Shown here: positions 7,779 to 17,158 of the stretch, piece by piece
How positions within the stretch are numbered: position 1 is the stretch's first letter
Layout of the letters: each line of letters opens with the position of its first letter
Origin: CATOSP01 sp965237775
Lineage (GTDB): Bacteria; Chloroflexota; Dehalococcoidia; Lucifugimonadales; UBA3495
Assembly: GCA_965237775.1 (NCBI GenBank)
Contig: OZ250155.1
Span: 2,542,001 to 2,606,000, forward strand
Length of the DNA stretch: 64,000 nt
Reading direction: 5' to 3'
Made by a program: the position numbers and the translations under genes
Notes under the pieces: model-generated
Databases searched by the model: none
Seen by the model: the letters and a program-made list of their open reading frames with translations, nothing else
Told to the model about the DNA's origin: nothing

Positions 7779-8622
7779 ATTATCGCACCCCGAAGAACTA
7801 CTCGAGGCCTACTCTCTCGGTATTCTGGAAAAGGAGGAGGCCTCAGACGTAGAGTCCCACATGGCGGTTTGCTCTCGATGCAGATCGTCGGTGGGACGAT
7901 TGCAGTCTGTGGCGGCATCACTGGCTGAATCCTTAGACCAGCAGGCGCCGCCACCTTCAGTCGGCGTCCGGCTGATGGACGCAATACCCGACATCGCTCG
8001 CGCGGTCTACTTGCGAGAAGACAAACGAAAACGCTCCCCCCGTGTGTTCCCCCTCAAGAGGGTATTGGTGCCCCTGGCAGCAATACTGGTCCTAGGGCTC
8101 TTTTCCGCAAACCTGGTCGCGACCCTGCTGCTAGACGGGCAAGTGGAAGAGCTACAGGCACACAATACATCCCTGAATCGACTCGAAAAGCTCGCCGCCG
8201 ACGAAGCCCAAGTTTTCCAGTCTCTTAACGAGCTAAGAGAATTCGCCAGCTATTGGCTGATCGACACTCCGAGCTTGCCACTGGTCCTGGAACCTCCCGG
8301 CAGAAAGGGAAGATCCGAGGGCCTGCTTCTGGTCGCGGAGGACGGACGCAAGGCTTTGCTTATGGTGGCCGGCATGAGAAGGTTGCCCGAGCCCTTGAGC
8401 TATCAGGTGATGCTCAAACGCCAGGGCCAGCAGCCCCTTTGGGTAGGCCAGCTCAAAGTCGACGCCACGGGCCGCGGAAACGTGGCCCTTCATATTCCGG
8501 ACGAACCTATATTTGCTTTTGACAAGGTGATGCTGACCGCCGACGCCGACGCGGTTAGGGGAATCGCAGAAGACGGAATGGTCCTGGAAGGCCAGATCAT
8601 CGCCCGCAACCTCAGTAAGTAG
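7756..8622 (+). CDS. Membrane anti-sigma factor with zinc-binding domain (RskA-like)
   Basis: A 288-aa protein. The N-terminal zinc-binding anti-sigma domain carries 'ESHMAVCSRC' (H-x3-C-x2-C). One transmembrane helix lies near residues 95-117 ('VLVPLAAILVLGLFSANLV'), and the extracytoplasmic C-terminal domain resembles anti-sigma-K factor RskA ('RRLPEPLSYQVMLKRQGQQP'). It should hold the ECF sigma factor encoded just upstream in an inactive complex and release it after proteolysis. A start at the ATG 7765 is also possible. Confidence 0.88.
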   Translation: MSIMDPYRLSHPEELLEAYSLGILEKEEASDVESHMAVCSRCRSSVGRLQSVAASLAESLDQQAPPPSVGVRLMDAIPDIARAVYLREDKRKRSPRVFPLKRVLVPLAAILVLGLFSANLVATLLLDGQVEELQAHNTSLNRLEKLAADEAQVFQSLNELREFASYWLIDTPSLPLVLEPPGRKGRSEGLLLVAEDGRKALLMVAGMRRLPEPLSYQVMLKRQGQQPLWVGQLKVDATGRGNVALHIPDEPIFAFDKVMLTADADAVRGIAEDGMVLEGQIIARNLSK

Positions 8623-8674
8623 TCCGGCCCACACGCACCTGCTATACTCACCGCAACTAGCTGTGTGGGGTGGT

Positions 8675-8806
8675 GTGTTGACCACTGCGAGTTCGGCCGG
8701 ACCTTCTACTCACACCTGTGACCTCTGCGGCAGCCAGATGGTCGAACAGAATTGTAAGATCCGCTGCCTTAATTGCGGGTATACACGCGACTGCTCCGAT
8801 CCCTGA
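8675..8806 (+). CDS. 43-aa zinc-ribbon protein
   Basis: A short frame from GTG 8675 to TGA 8806, with a G-rich TGGGG just upstream. The protein has two Cys-x2-Cys pairs ('CDLC' at residues 15-18 and 'CLNC' at 31-34) plus Cys at 27 and 40, ending 'GYTRDCSDP'. This fits a minimal zinc ribbon, and the Cys spacing makes a chance frame unlikely. The next gene starts 13 nt later, suggesting cotranscription. The function is unknown; nucleic-acid or protein binding is possible. Confidence 0.75.
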   Translation: MLTTASSAGPSTHTCDLCGSQMVEQNCKIRCLNCGYTRDCSDP

Positions 8807-8819
8807 TTCTGAGACCCTG

Positions 8820-9329
8820 ATGCCAGTCTCCGTGTTGGTGCTATTCGATCCCAAGGGAAGGGCCATAGAGGCTCTGGCCCAAGCTGCGGCTGATGGCGCG
8901 GCGGGCTCCGGTCACGCTACCTCTCTCGTCAAGCCTATCACAGACGCGGCCAGGGACGACCTACTTGCGGCAGACGCTCTCATCCTCGGTTCACCTAATT
9001 GGAGCGGCGTCTCAGGCTCGATGAAGCTGTGGCTGGACGACCAGGGGGACTTGTGGGAAGAGGGCCTGTTGGCCGGGAAACCCGCGGCGGTATTCACCAC
9101 CGGACAGGGCCGTCACTCCGGGCTTGAGATGACCCTCCTTCAACTGATCCATTGGATTCTAGCGTGTGGGATGGTCGTGGTGAGCATTCCCTGGTCGGAG
9201 CGGATGCGCACCTCCGGCTCCTACTACGGCGCGACTTCCGCGGGTGGAGTAACCCAAGACGACCTGGCACAGGCCCGGTCCCTGGGCGTCCGCGTTGCCG
9301 AAATCGCCGCCAAGCTATCGCCGCCCTGA
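8820..9329 (+). CDS. Flavodoxin-fold NAD(P)H-dependent FMN reductase family protein
   Basis: A 169-aa protein starting at ATG 8820 ('MPVSVLVLFDPKG'). It has the flavodoxin-like fold of WrbA/NADPH-FMN reductases: an N-terminal phosphate-binding region, 'ADALILGSPNWSGVSGSMK' for flavin binding, and 'GKPAAVFTTGQGRHSG'. A two-electron quinone or flavin reductase role is likely. The frame extends to 8718, but that upstream part overlaps the zinc-ribbon gene and lacks family sequence. It converges with thyX, with 35 bases between the stops. Confidence 0.8.
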   Translation: MPVSVLVLFDPKGRAIEALAQAAADGAAGSGHATSLVKPITDAARDDLLAADALILGSPNWSGVSGSMKLWLDDQGDLWEEGLLAGKPAAVFTTGQGRHSGLEMTLLQLIHWILACGMVVVSIPWSERMRTSGSYYGATSAGGVTQDDLAQARSLGVRVAEIAAKLSPP

Positions 9330-9364
9330 CTAATCCCCGGGACCAAGCCCGAAATCCGGGAATG

Positions 9365-10852
9365 CTATGTCAGATCAGCCAGGTGATGGACGCTTTCAGC
9401 ATCATAGTTGTCTTCGGAATATGGCCACCAGTCCGGGTAATCCCTCAGTTGCAAATGCCTGAAGAACTGTGGATGGACTCCCACCGCTAACCGCATCGCC
9501 TCTAACACCGGCTCTCTGATGGAAAAGTGGGCCATCTCAGAGGTCCGCAACTTGAACAAATGGTAGCACTCACGCAAATTCATCCTGGAAAGCGCCCGGC
9601 GGTTGTGGGCATGGGTTACCAGGTATTGCGCGGCCACCGGAGAGATTTCGTGGACTCTCCAGAAAACTTCCTCGGCTTTTGATATCGCCTCGTCGAACTC
9701 CCCAGCCAATCCCGCATCGGCCACCAGAGAGGGCACTTGGTACCCATGGGCTACTGAAAGAAGCTGGGGCAGATACGACTGCATCCGGTGACGCTTGAAT
9801 TCCCGGTATGCCCCGTAGTCCATCATGTATTCAAATGTGTAATCCACCAATTCAAACTCTCGGGGCGGCGGATCGTGGGGTCCGAGCCCCTGCAAACACT
9901 CGTCTATGGTCTTCTGGCGGCCATCGCCTCCCAGGTCCTGGACTCTCCGCCACACCTCTTCGTAATGCATGTGGCCTCCGCCGTATAAAATAGCTGCCAC
10001 CAACTTCTCCTCCGCCACCGGGTCCCAGTGGAGCAGGCGGACTTGGGGCGGCGCGCATCCCCTGGGAGAATCGTCATAGCTACCCACTCCTTCGACACCG
10101 CTCCGGTACGCCAACTCTTCACGACGTTTAGGCGCTGACGCCAGATACTCGTTGTGATTGGCATACTTGATCAAGGTGGGGGTGATCCGCCGGGCCTGCT
10201 CCCTCACTTCGTTCCCTAGCTCTACCTCTTCTTCCAGCCTTCCCGACAGGAGCTTGGAGATGGCGTGTTCGAGGGTACGGGCGTTGGCCGTAACCCCGAC
10301 GTTGGTTAGGGTCGCCGCCGGCAGGATGGCGCGGCAATGGTCAGTCGCGATACGCCGCAGCCTGAGAGTGTAAGCCCCGTCACGTTCCCGCTGCCTCTGA
10401 GGGTGGACTTCCCGCAGGTGCGTCATGCACCCTTCAATCAACGTCCCATATTCCGCGAACAACGCTTCGCAGGCGTCGATGTATCCTTGCCGCAGGTCCG
10501 CGTGTTTCTCAAGCTCGGAAGGGACGTGATAATGGTCCCGGTCCATTACCTGGTACCGGGAAGACTTCTCGGTGTATGACGCGAGCCGGTTGTCCTCCAG
10601 AGTATCGCACGCCAACCGGGAGACATTCTCCACGGCCAGATGCACAACGGCATGCTCGGCAACCGAAGCGTGACCATAGCCCAGGACCCAGCGCTCGTGG
10701 AAGTCGGCGGCCTTCTCTTGGCTGACCTGCTGGGCGATCTCGTCGAACGGTTCGGGCCGCCGCGAGGTCATGGCAAACGCGACCGCGATCTGTTCCTCGG
10801 TCAAATCGTGCCCGTCCAGCGGGTAGACCCGCCGGGCGTGCCGCGCCCCCAT
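9365..10852 (-). CDS. thyX: FAD-dependent thymidylate synthase, tandem double-domain ThyX
   Basis: A roughly 495-aa protein made of two ThyX-like domains. The first has 'GHASVAEHA' and a motif 'DNRLASYTEKSSRY', which keeps Ser, Glu, Ser, Arg and Tyr of the ThyX signature RHRxxSxNExSxRY but loses its first Arg, the His and the Asn. The second has 'RHRMQSY' with the second half lost. ThyX makes dTMP from dUMP using methylenetetrahydrofolate, FAD and NADPH, with active sites built between subunits of a tetramer, so the two halves may complement each other. ATG 10852 was preferred because GGAG precedes it; the frame opens at 10885. Confidence 0.8.
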   Translation of the reverse strand: MGARHARRVYPLDGHDLTEEQIAVAFAMTSRRPEPFDEIAQQVSQEKAADFHERWVLGYGHASVAEHAVVHLAVENVSRLACDTLEDNRLASYTEKSSRYQVMDRDHYHVPSELEKHADLRQGYIDACEALFAEYGTLIEGCMTHLREVHPQRQRERDGAYTLRLRRIATDHCRAILPAATLTNVGVTANARTLEHAISKLLSGRLEEEVELGNEVREQARRITPTLIKYANHNEYLASAPKRREELAYRSGVEGVGSYDDSPRGCAPPQVRLLHWDPVAEEKLVAAILYGGGHMHYEEVWRRVQDLGGDGRQKTIDECLQGLGPHDPPPREFELVDYTFEYMMDYGAYREFKRHRMQSYLPQLLSVAHGYQVPSLVADAGLAGEFDEAISKAEEVFWRVHEISPVAAQYLVTHAHNRRALSRMNLRECYHLFKLRTSEMAHFSIREPVLEAMRLAVGVHPQFFRHLQLRDYPDWWPYSEDNYDAESVHHLADLT

Positions 10853-10923
10853 CGGAACTCCGTGCTCAGGGCTGGGACGTGTCATGGAATTTAGTAGACT
10901 CCAGCCCGCCGGTTGCCGAGATC

Positions 10924-12561
10924 CTATACCAACTCGCCGAAGCCGTTGGGCGTCTGGACCTCGATCAATTGGGTCCGGTCGGACGCAACGGCCTGTTCCA
11001 GGGCCCGGCTGAGCTGTTCCACCGTTGAGACCTTCGTGCCTTCGAACCCGTAGCTCTCGAACAACTTGACGAAATCCGGGTTCACCAGGTCAGTTCCGAG
11101 GAAGCGGCTGTTGTAGTTGTTGGCCTGATACCCCTTGAGGACTCCCCAGGCGTTGTCGTTGAACATCAGTATGATGGGGTTGATGCCGTATTGGGCGGCC
11201 GTCGCCAGCTCCTGGAAATTGTACTGGAACCCGCCGTCGCCCGTGACGCACACTACAGGCTGTCTGGGCTTGCCCACCTTGGCCCCCATGCCCGCAGGGA
11301 AAGCAAACCCGATCCCGGCCCAACCGTGAGGGTACATGAAAGTCCTCGGCTGGTAGATCGGCAAGCATCGGACGGCCCTGCTGGTCGGAACAGTGGCGTC
11401 TAGGGAGAATATGGTGTCCTTGGGCGTGACGGCCCGGATCGCTTCAAAAGTCCGGGTCTCGTTGCCCCACTTCTCCTGCAAGTTTTCGTAGACCTGGTCC
11501 CGCATCGAGTCTATCTCCTTGCGGTAAGAGTCTCCCTTGTAAACATCCCGGCCACCGATGCCCTCCAACAACTGCCGGGCCACGGCTCGGGAGCTCGCGG
11601 CGATGGGAATTTCGGTAGCGTAGTTCTTGCCGATGGACTCGCCGTCGAGCAGGACATGCACCACCGTGGGAGGCAACTTTAGCCCGACTCCCACGGTACT
11701 ACGCAGCGGAAGAATCGATCCCAACACCAGCACCACGTCGCAGGTGCTTATCCATTCCTGCAGAGGGTTCTCTCCCCAGATGCGCTGGCCCAGAATTTGA
11801 CCCAGGGAGAGAGGGTGATCCTCGGGAATCGCGCCCTTGGCCCCGTCTCCGGTAACTATCGGAGCGCCCAGGGTCTCGGCCAGCCGGACGATCTCTTCAG
11901 CGCCGCCGAGAGACTGCACCTCTTCACCCACGAAGATCACGGGCCGCTTCGCCTTGAGGAGCGCGGCCAACGCCCGCTCGACCATCACCGGGTCTCCTTG
12001 GGGAATCTCCGGCTCCCGGCGAGATAGGACCTCCACCTCGGCCTGCTTGCCGAGAAGATCGGTCGGCAATTCCAACTCAATCGGGCGTGGCCTGCGGGCC
12101 TGGAACCGCTGGAAGGCTTCCACCATGTGGTCCGGAATGGACTCGATCTGGTCGATGAACGCGTTCCAATCCGTTACCGCCTTGAACATCCCCAGTTGGT
12201 CCTTGGTCTCGTGGGTCGATAGTTTGCCGCTGTTGACGTATTCCTGCTCCACGTTCGTGGTCAGTTCCAAGACAGGAGAACTGGAGTAGTACGCCTCCCC
12301 CAATGCCCCCATCGAGTCGGCGGCTCCCGGTCCGGTGCTTGTTAGCAACACACCGGGCTTGCCTGTCGCGCGGGCATAACCGTCGGCCATGAACCCGGCC
12401 CCCAACTCCTGGCGGCAGCCGATGACCCGCAGGTTGTCCTGGTCATCGAAGAGAACGTCGAACAGGTCCAACGTGTGTATGGAGATGATCCCGAATATCG
12501 TGTCCACGTCGTGGACCTTCAGCGATTCCGTAATGGCCCGTGCGCCGCTCATCTTGGGCAA
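10924..12561 (-). CDS. Thiamine pyrophosphate enzyme, acetolactate-synthase-like
   Basis: A roughly 545-aa member of the acetolactate synthase/benzoylformate decarboxylase superfamily. The N-terminal PYR domain has 'RQELGAGFMADGYARATGKPG', the middle domain resembles the dehydrogenase-like FAD/ADP-binding fold, and the C-terminal PP domain has 'VTGDGGFQYN' to 'NDNAWG', the TPP/Mg site. The frame opens at GTG 12576; TTG 12561 has GGAGGA six bases upstream and was preferred, and ATG 12552 is also possible. It lies directly downstream of the E2 gene on the same strand. No acetolactate synthase small subunit is nearby, so the substrate is open. Confidence 0.82.
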   Translation of the reverse strand: MPKMSGARAITESLKVHDVDTIFGIISIHTLDLFDVLFDDQDNLRVIGCRQELGAGFMADGYARATGKPGVLLTSTGPGAADSMGALGEAYYSSSPVLELTTNVEQEYVNSGKLSTHETKDQLGMFKAVTDWNAFIDQIESIPDHMVEAFQRFQARRPRPIELELPTDLLGKQAEVEVLSRREPEIPQGDPVMVERALAALLKAKRPVIFVGEEVQSLGGAEEIVRLAETLGAPIVTGDGAKGAIPEDHPLSLGQILGQRIWGENPLQEWISTCDVVLVLGSILPLRSTVGVGLKLPPTVVHVLLDGESIGKNYATEIPIAASSRAVARQLLEGIGGRDVYKGDSYRKEIDSMRDQVYENLQEKWGNETRTFEAIRAVTPKDTIFSLDATVPTSRAVRCLPIYQPRTFMYPHGWAGIGFAFPAGMGAKVGKPRQPVVCVTGDGGFQYNFQELATAAQYGINPIILMFNDNAWGVLKGYQANNYNSRFLGTDLVNPDFVKLFESYGFEGTKVSTVEQLSRALEQAVASDRTQLIEVQTPNGFGELV

Positions 12562-12657
12562 AGCATGTCCTCCCACACTGGAATACGAAAAGTGAACAAT
12601 TTCGCGGCCCCGTCACCCGCGCCCAGCGGAGCCATCGTCGTGCCGGCCGATCATTGG

Positions 12658-14040
12658 TCACAACAGGAGACTGACCGGACTCTCCAACAGTCCCTTGATC
12701 TCCATCAGGAACTGGGCGGCCTCCGCCCCGTCCGCCACACGGTGGTCCACCGAAAGGGTCGCCTGCATGGTCTGGGCAACCGCCAACTGGCCGTCGCGCA
12801 CTACCGGTTGCTCGGAAACCTTCCCCACCGCCAGCACCGCCGCGTGGGGCGGGTATATGATTGCCGCGAAGCTGTCCACGTCAAACATCCCAAGGTTGCT
12901 GATGCTGAACGTGGTGCCGCTGTATTCTTCGTTCCTGAGCGTCCCTTGATGCGCCCGCGCAATCAGATCGCTACTGGCCGAGGCGATCTCTACCAGACTC
13001 CTGTTCCCGCAATCCCCAATTCCGGGCACAATCAACCCCGCTTCCAGGGCAATGGCAATGCCAATGTTCAGACTGGAGTTCATTTGAAGGTGGTCGCCCC
13101 GGAAGAAAGCGTTGAACTTGGGGTGCCGCTGCAAGGCTATCGCGCTCGCCTTGACGATCAAGTCGTTGACGCTGATGCGTGTCTCGGAAGAGGCCACATC
13201 GTTGACCTCTCGCCGCAAGGCCATGGCCCTGCTCATGGCTACAGTGGCAGTCAGGTAGAAGTGGGGTGCATCGCGCTTACTATCGCTGGTAACCCGGGCA
13301 ATGACCTGCCGCATGCGGGATAGCTCGGCGCGTTCTCTCTCAGCTTCGACTTGCGCCGGGACCGCCTCGGCCTCGGGAGTTGGAGGCTGATAGTTGAGAA
13401 CGTCCTGTTCGACTATCCTGCCTTCCGGCCCTGTTCCAGTGACCGAAGCCAGTTCGATTCCTCGCTCCCTGGCCAACCTGCGGGCGATGGGTGAGGCCCG
13501 TTCTACCCTCCCCGCGCCATCAACGGCGGCCAAAGGCGCGGCCCCGTCGACGGCCGTGGGCTCCTGGTAGTCCAATACGTCCTGTTCAACTATCCTGCCC
13601 CCAGGCCCAGTGCCGGCGATGCGGGATAATTCGACCCCACGCTCCCGCGCGAGCCGCCTGGCGATGGGGGATGCCCGGACTTCTCCGTCACCCGCCGCGG
13701 CGGGTGACGGGGGCTCCGGCGCAGGCTGGGTCTGGACCGTTGGCGCAGAGGCGGCGGGAGCAGAGTTGCTGCTACCCTGGATGTGATCCGGAAGTTGTTC
13801 GTCTCGGCCCCCAATAACCGCAATCAGCTCACCTACGGGAACCACCACTCCGGTGTCGACGACTATGCGGCGCAGGACGCCCGACACGTAGGCCTCAAAC
13901 TCGACCGTCGCCTTGTCAGTCTCGATCTCGGCCAGCACATCTCCCCTGGCAACCTCGTCGCCCTCGCTTTTGCGCCATCGCACCACGGTGCCTTGTTGCA
14001 TGTCGTAGCCCATCTGGGGCATGACTATGGACGTTGCCAA
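12658..14040 (-). CDS. Dihydrolipoamide acyltransferase (E2) with two E3-binding domains
   Basis: A 460-aa E2 component of a 2-oxoacid dehydrogenase complex. It has one lipoyl domain (residues 1-78, lipoyl Lys43 in 'ETDKATVE'), a Pro/Ala linker, two nearly identical peripheral-subunit-binding domains (about 121-158 and 181-218), and a catalytic domain ending with 'DHRVADG' (His433, Asp437). A single PSBD is usual, so the second is a recent-looking duplication with a 59-residue period. The start is a TTG with AGGAGG upstream. E3 (lpd) lies upstream on the same strand, but no E1 pair is present; korAB and a TPP enzyme flank it instead. Confidence 0.9.
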   Translation of the reverse strand: MATSIVMPQMGYDMQQGTVVRWRKSEGDEVARGDVLAEIETDKATVEFEAYVSGVLRRIVVDTGVVVPVGELIAVIGGRDEQLPDHIQGSSNSAPAASAPTVQTQPAPEPPSPAAAGDGEVRASPIARRLARERGVELSRIAGTGPGGRIVEQDVLDYQEPTAVDGAAPLAAVDGAGRVERASPIARRLARERGIELASVTGTGPEGRIVEQDVLNYQPPTPEAEAVPAQVEAERERAELSRMRQVIARVTSDSKRDAPHFYLTATVAMSRAMALRREVNDVASSETRISVNDLIVKASAIALQRHPKFNAFFRGDHLQMNSSLNIGIAIALEAGLIVPGIGDCGNRSLVEIASASSDLIARAHQGTLRNEEYSGTTFSISNLGMFDVDSFAAIIYPPHAAVLAVGKVSEQPVVRDGQLAVAQTMQATLSVDHRVADGAEAAQFLMEIKGLLESPVSLLL

Positions 14041-14229
14041 GAGTGGCCTCCTGAGCGTTGCACTTCGGGACCGATGATGTGAACAGCCGACATCACACCG
14101 GCCTGGTGCGCCGTTAGATAGTAATGCACGAGACCCCGGGGGGCAAGCCGGTTACGGTTCCGTGGCCAAAAGATAAGTGGCGGCACACAGGCCGCCACTC
14201 GCAAAGCGCGTGCTGATGCCCCGGACCCG

Positions 14230-15138
14230 TTATATCATCCGGTCGATAATCCGCTTGGCCTGGTCGTCGCTGATACCCAATTCGCGGAAAGCCAGGGGTC
14301 CGCCTTCCCGGAGCACCGGTTCGCTGCCGTCCAGCGTATAGGCCTCCTTCTGGAAAAACAGTCCGGTGTAAATGGTGTCTCCCCACGCCATCGCCTTCTC
14401 GCAGGCCGTCTGCCAATCAGCGGGGTCGTGTTCCTCGTCCTCCAGCTTCTTGACCCTCTCCTTGAAGAAGTCGTGCCCATTGTCGTTGTTGAACGTGACG
14501 CAGGGGCTGAACACGTCCACCAGGGCAAATCCCTTGTGTTGAATCGCCGCCTTGAGGATCATGGTCAAGTGCCTCACGTCACCGCTGTAACCGCGGGCGA
14601 CAAAGGTCGCGCCGTTCATGATGGCGGAGGTGATGGGGTTGATGGGCGCCTCCACGCTGCCGAAGGGAGTGCTCTTGGTTTTCATCCCCAGCGAGCTGGT
14701 GGGAGATATCTGGCCCGTGGTCAATCCATATATCTGATTGTTCATCACCACATAGGTCAGATCGATGTTGCGCCGGGCCGTGTGGGTGAAGTGATTGCCT
14801 CCAATGCCGTAGCCGTCCCCGTCGCCGCCCGTGACGATGACATTCAGTTCGTGGTTACCCAGCTTGGCCCCTGTGGCTACCGCCAAGGCCCGGCCATGCA
14901 GCGTGTGCATTCCATAGGCATTGAAGTAACCTGGCAGGTTGGAGGAGCACCCAATGCCGCTCACCGTAAGGATCTCATGGGGATGCAGCCCCAGCTCGGC
15001 GCAAGTTCGTTGGATGCTGTTCAGGACCCCGAAGTCGCCGCAACCCGGACACCAGTCCGGATCGACCTGACCCTTGAAGTCCCTCGCCGTTAGTTGGACT
15101 ACGGGCTTGCCACCTGTGGTCGACAGGGTTGTAGCCAT
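14230..15138 (-). CDS. korB: 2-oxoacid:ferredoxin oxidoreductase, beta subunit
   Basis: A 302-aa TPP-binding beta subunit, with 'DWCPGCGDFG' near residue 28 supplying conserved Cys residues and 'GGDGDGYGIGGNH' for TPP/Mg binding. With the alpha/gamma subunit encoded just upstream it should oxidatively decarboxylate a 2-oxoacid (2-oxoglutarate or pyruvate) to acyl-CoA, reducing ferredoxin. GAGGTGAGAGG precedes the ATG. The gap to korA is 12 nt, so the two form an operon. Confidence 0.9.
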   Translation of the reverse strand: MATTLSTTGGKPVVQLTARDFKGQVDPDWCPGCGDFGVLNSIQRTCAELGLHPHEILTVSGIGCSSNLPGYFNAYGMHTLHGRALAVATGAKLGNHELNVIVTGGDGDGYGIGGNHFTHTARRNIDLTYVVMNNQIYGLTTGQISPTSSLGMKTKSTPFGSVEAPINPITSAIMNGATFVARGYSGDVRHLTMILKAAIQHKGFALVDVFSPCVTFNNDNGHDFFKERVKKLEDEEHDPADWQTACEKAMAWGDTIYTGLFFQKEAYTLDGSEPVLREGGPLAFRELGISDDQAKRIIDRMI

Positions 15139-15150
15139 CCTCTCACCTCT

Positions 15151-16929
15151 CTAAGCCACGACCTCTTGGTAAGGCACGTAACGTTCAGTCTTGCCGCCCA
15201 GCAACTCCAGGACACCATTTACTATATGATGGGGCATGAAGGGCTCTCCATCGTACTTGCGGATATGCCCATCCACGCTGATTCCGGTCTCGCTTCGCAT
15301 GTAGCGGTAGAACTGGCCGGAGTAGTTATTCTCTACTACGAACTTCTTGCGGGATTTGGACAGAATCTCGGTCACGGCGTCGCCATGGAACGGCAGGATC
15401 CATTTGATGGGTAGTTGATTGGCCGTCACTCCCTGGAGCTTAAGCAGGTCGATCGCCTCTTTGATCGTGCCGTAAGTGGAGCCCCAGCCGATCAGGGTGA
15501 CCTCGGCGTCCTCTGGGCCTTCCAGCTCAGGAGGCGCAATGTCCGAGACCACGCCCTGGAACTTCCGGGCCCGCTTTTCAACCATACTGCGCCGTTTGTG
15601 AGGGTTGGTGAACTCGTCGCTGATTAGCGTGGAGTCTTCGTCGTGCTCGTCGGTGGCCACTACGTGGACGTATCCTTCCAGGCCTGGGAGGGCCCGGGGA
15701 GACACTCCGGACTCCGTATCCTTGTACCGCTTGTAGCCATTGGCTGCCGCGTGTTCGGTTATCAGGTCGCCCCGGTCAATCACAGGCTGCAAATTGATCT
15801 TGTCAGGGTCTACACTGAACCTGCCTTCCCCGATCAGAAGATCAGTGATCACGACCCCAGGGCATTGGGCCTTATCGCACAGGTTGAACAGCTCCGGGAC
15901 GGTGTTGAATGCGTCCAAGGCGTTTATTGGAGCGACAATAAACCGTTCGAAGTCTCCCTGGCTGGCCCCGAGAACCTGCCAGAGGTCCCCTTGTTCCGTC
16001 TTGGTCGGCACTCCCGTCGACGGCCCTGCCCGCTGCACGTCGATGAACACGGCGGGGATCTCCATCATCCCGGCGCTGCCCAGGGCCTCGCTCATCAGAG
16101 CGAATCCGCCCCCGGAAGTCGCGCACATGGCCCGGCAACCTACGTGGGCCGCCCCGATGACCATGTTCGCCACACCGATCTCATCTTCCACCTGGCGCAC
16201 CATAATCCCCAGGTTCCTGGCGTTCTGGGCCATCCAGTGGAGGACTCCCGTGGACGGACTCATGGGGTAGGCGGCGTAGAATTTGACCCCGGCGGCAGCC
16301 CCGCCCATGGCAACCGCGTCGTTCCCAGACCAGACCGCCAGGGGCTTCTCTCCGGTGCCCAGCGGATGGGAAAAGGGATCGCAATTGGCCATGGCGTGGT
16401 CATAACCAGCCCTGGCAACGCGGACGTTCTCGTCAACCACAGCTTGACCCTGACGCCCAAATCGCAGGCTCATACTCTCTTCCAGGGTGGCGAAGTCCTC
16501 GCCTAGCAGCGCGATCACCGCTCCGGTGGCCACCGTGTTTTGGACTAGCCTGTTCCGGCTCTGGGTCAGTTCCGCAATGGGCAGGGGGCACAACTGGACC
16601 CCGTCCCCGGGTTCACCGGCGGTCACGTTGTCACCGTTGTAAAGAACGCGGGTGTCCGCCCCCATTAGGCCGAGGTGTCGGTCCATCGTGTCCTGGTTCA
16701 GGCAAAGGAGCAAGTCCAGCCTGTCCCCGTGGCTGTTGACTTCCTCGTCGCTGACCCGGACCGTCAAGAAGATGTGGCCGCCGCGAATTATGGACTGGTA
16801 AGCGTTGTAGGTGTAAAGGTGGAGTCCGCGCCGCACGAATATCCGGGCCAAGATGTCACCCGGCGTCGCAATGCCCTGTCCGGCCTCTCCCCCTATTGCC
16901 AGCGCGAAATCGTAGCTTCCCAACGCCAT
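15151..16929 (-). CDS. korA: 2-oxoacid:ferredoxin oxidoreductase, fused gamma-alpha subunit
   Basis: A 592-aa protein. The N-terminal roughly 190 residues are the gamma domain ('GGEAGQGIATPGDILARI'). The alpha part contains 'AYPMSPSTGVLHWMAQ' and 'QVEDEIGVANMVIGAA', typical of KorA-type subunits, and the C-terminal part has 'LIGWGSTYGTIKEAI'. No ferredoxin-like delta domain is fused, as in the two-subunit KorAB form. GAGGAGCG lies upstream of the ATG. It is followed closely by korB. The substrate may be 2-oxoglutarate but cannot be fixed by reading. Confidence 0.9.
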   Translation of the reverse strand: MALGSYDFALAIGGEAGQGIATPGDILARIFVRRGLHLYTYNAYQSIIRGGHIFLTVRVSDEEVNSHGDRLDLLLCLNQDTMDRHLGLMGADTRVLYNGDNVTAGEPGDGVQLCPLPIAELTQSRNRLVQNTVATGAVIALLGEDFATLEESMSLRFGRQGQAVVDENVRVARAGYDHAMANCDPFSHPLGTGEKPLAVWSGNDAVAMGGAAAGVKFYAAYPMSPSTGVLHWMAQNARNLGIMVRQVEDEIGVANMVIGAAHVGCRAMCATSGGGFALMSEALGSAGMMEIPAVFIDVQRAGPSTGVPTKTEQGDLWQVLGASQGDFERFIVAPINALDAFNTVPELFNLCDKAQCPGVVITDLLIGEGRFSVDPDKINLQPVIDRGDLITEHAAANGYKRYKDTESGVSPRALPGLEGYVHVVATDEHDEDSTLISDEFTNPHKRRSMVEKRARKFQGVVSDIAPPELEGPEDAEVTLIGWGSTYGTIKEAIDLLKLQGVTANQLPIKWILPFHGDAVTEILSKSRKKFVVENNYSGQFYRYMRSETGISVDGHIRKYDGEPFMPHHIVNGVLELLGGKTERYVPYQEVVA

Positions 16930-17158
16930 AGCATCGCTCCTCGCCTCAAATCGCCGGACTCAATCCACCGGCTTTCTGATCACAGCCGCCCCGTATCCCG
17001 GCTGGTCACGGACCTCAAATCTGCGGCCCGGTACGAATATTACCGCCAGTATAATGCTACCGGGGCTCGGTTCACAAGTTGCTTTCCCCTTTCGACACGG
17101 TTCCCGCGAATCGTTACGTCTTCGTAACAAATCGTGACAAGTTCCAATCAAACGGGAG

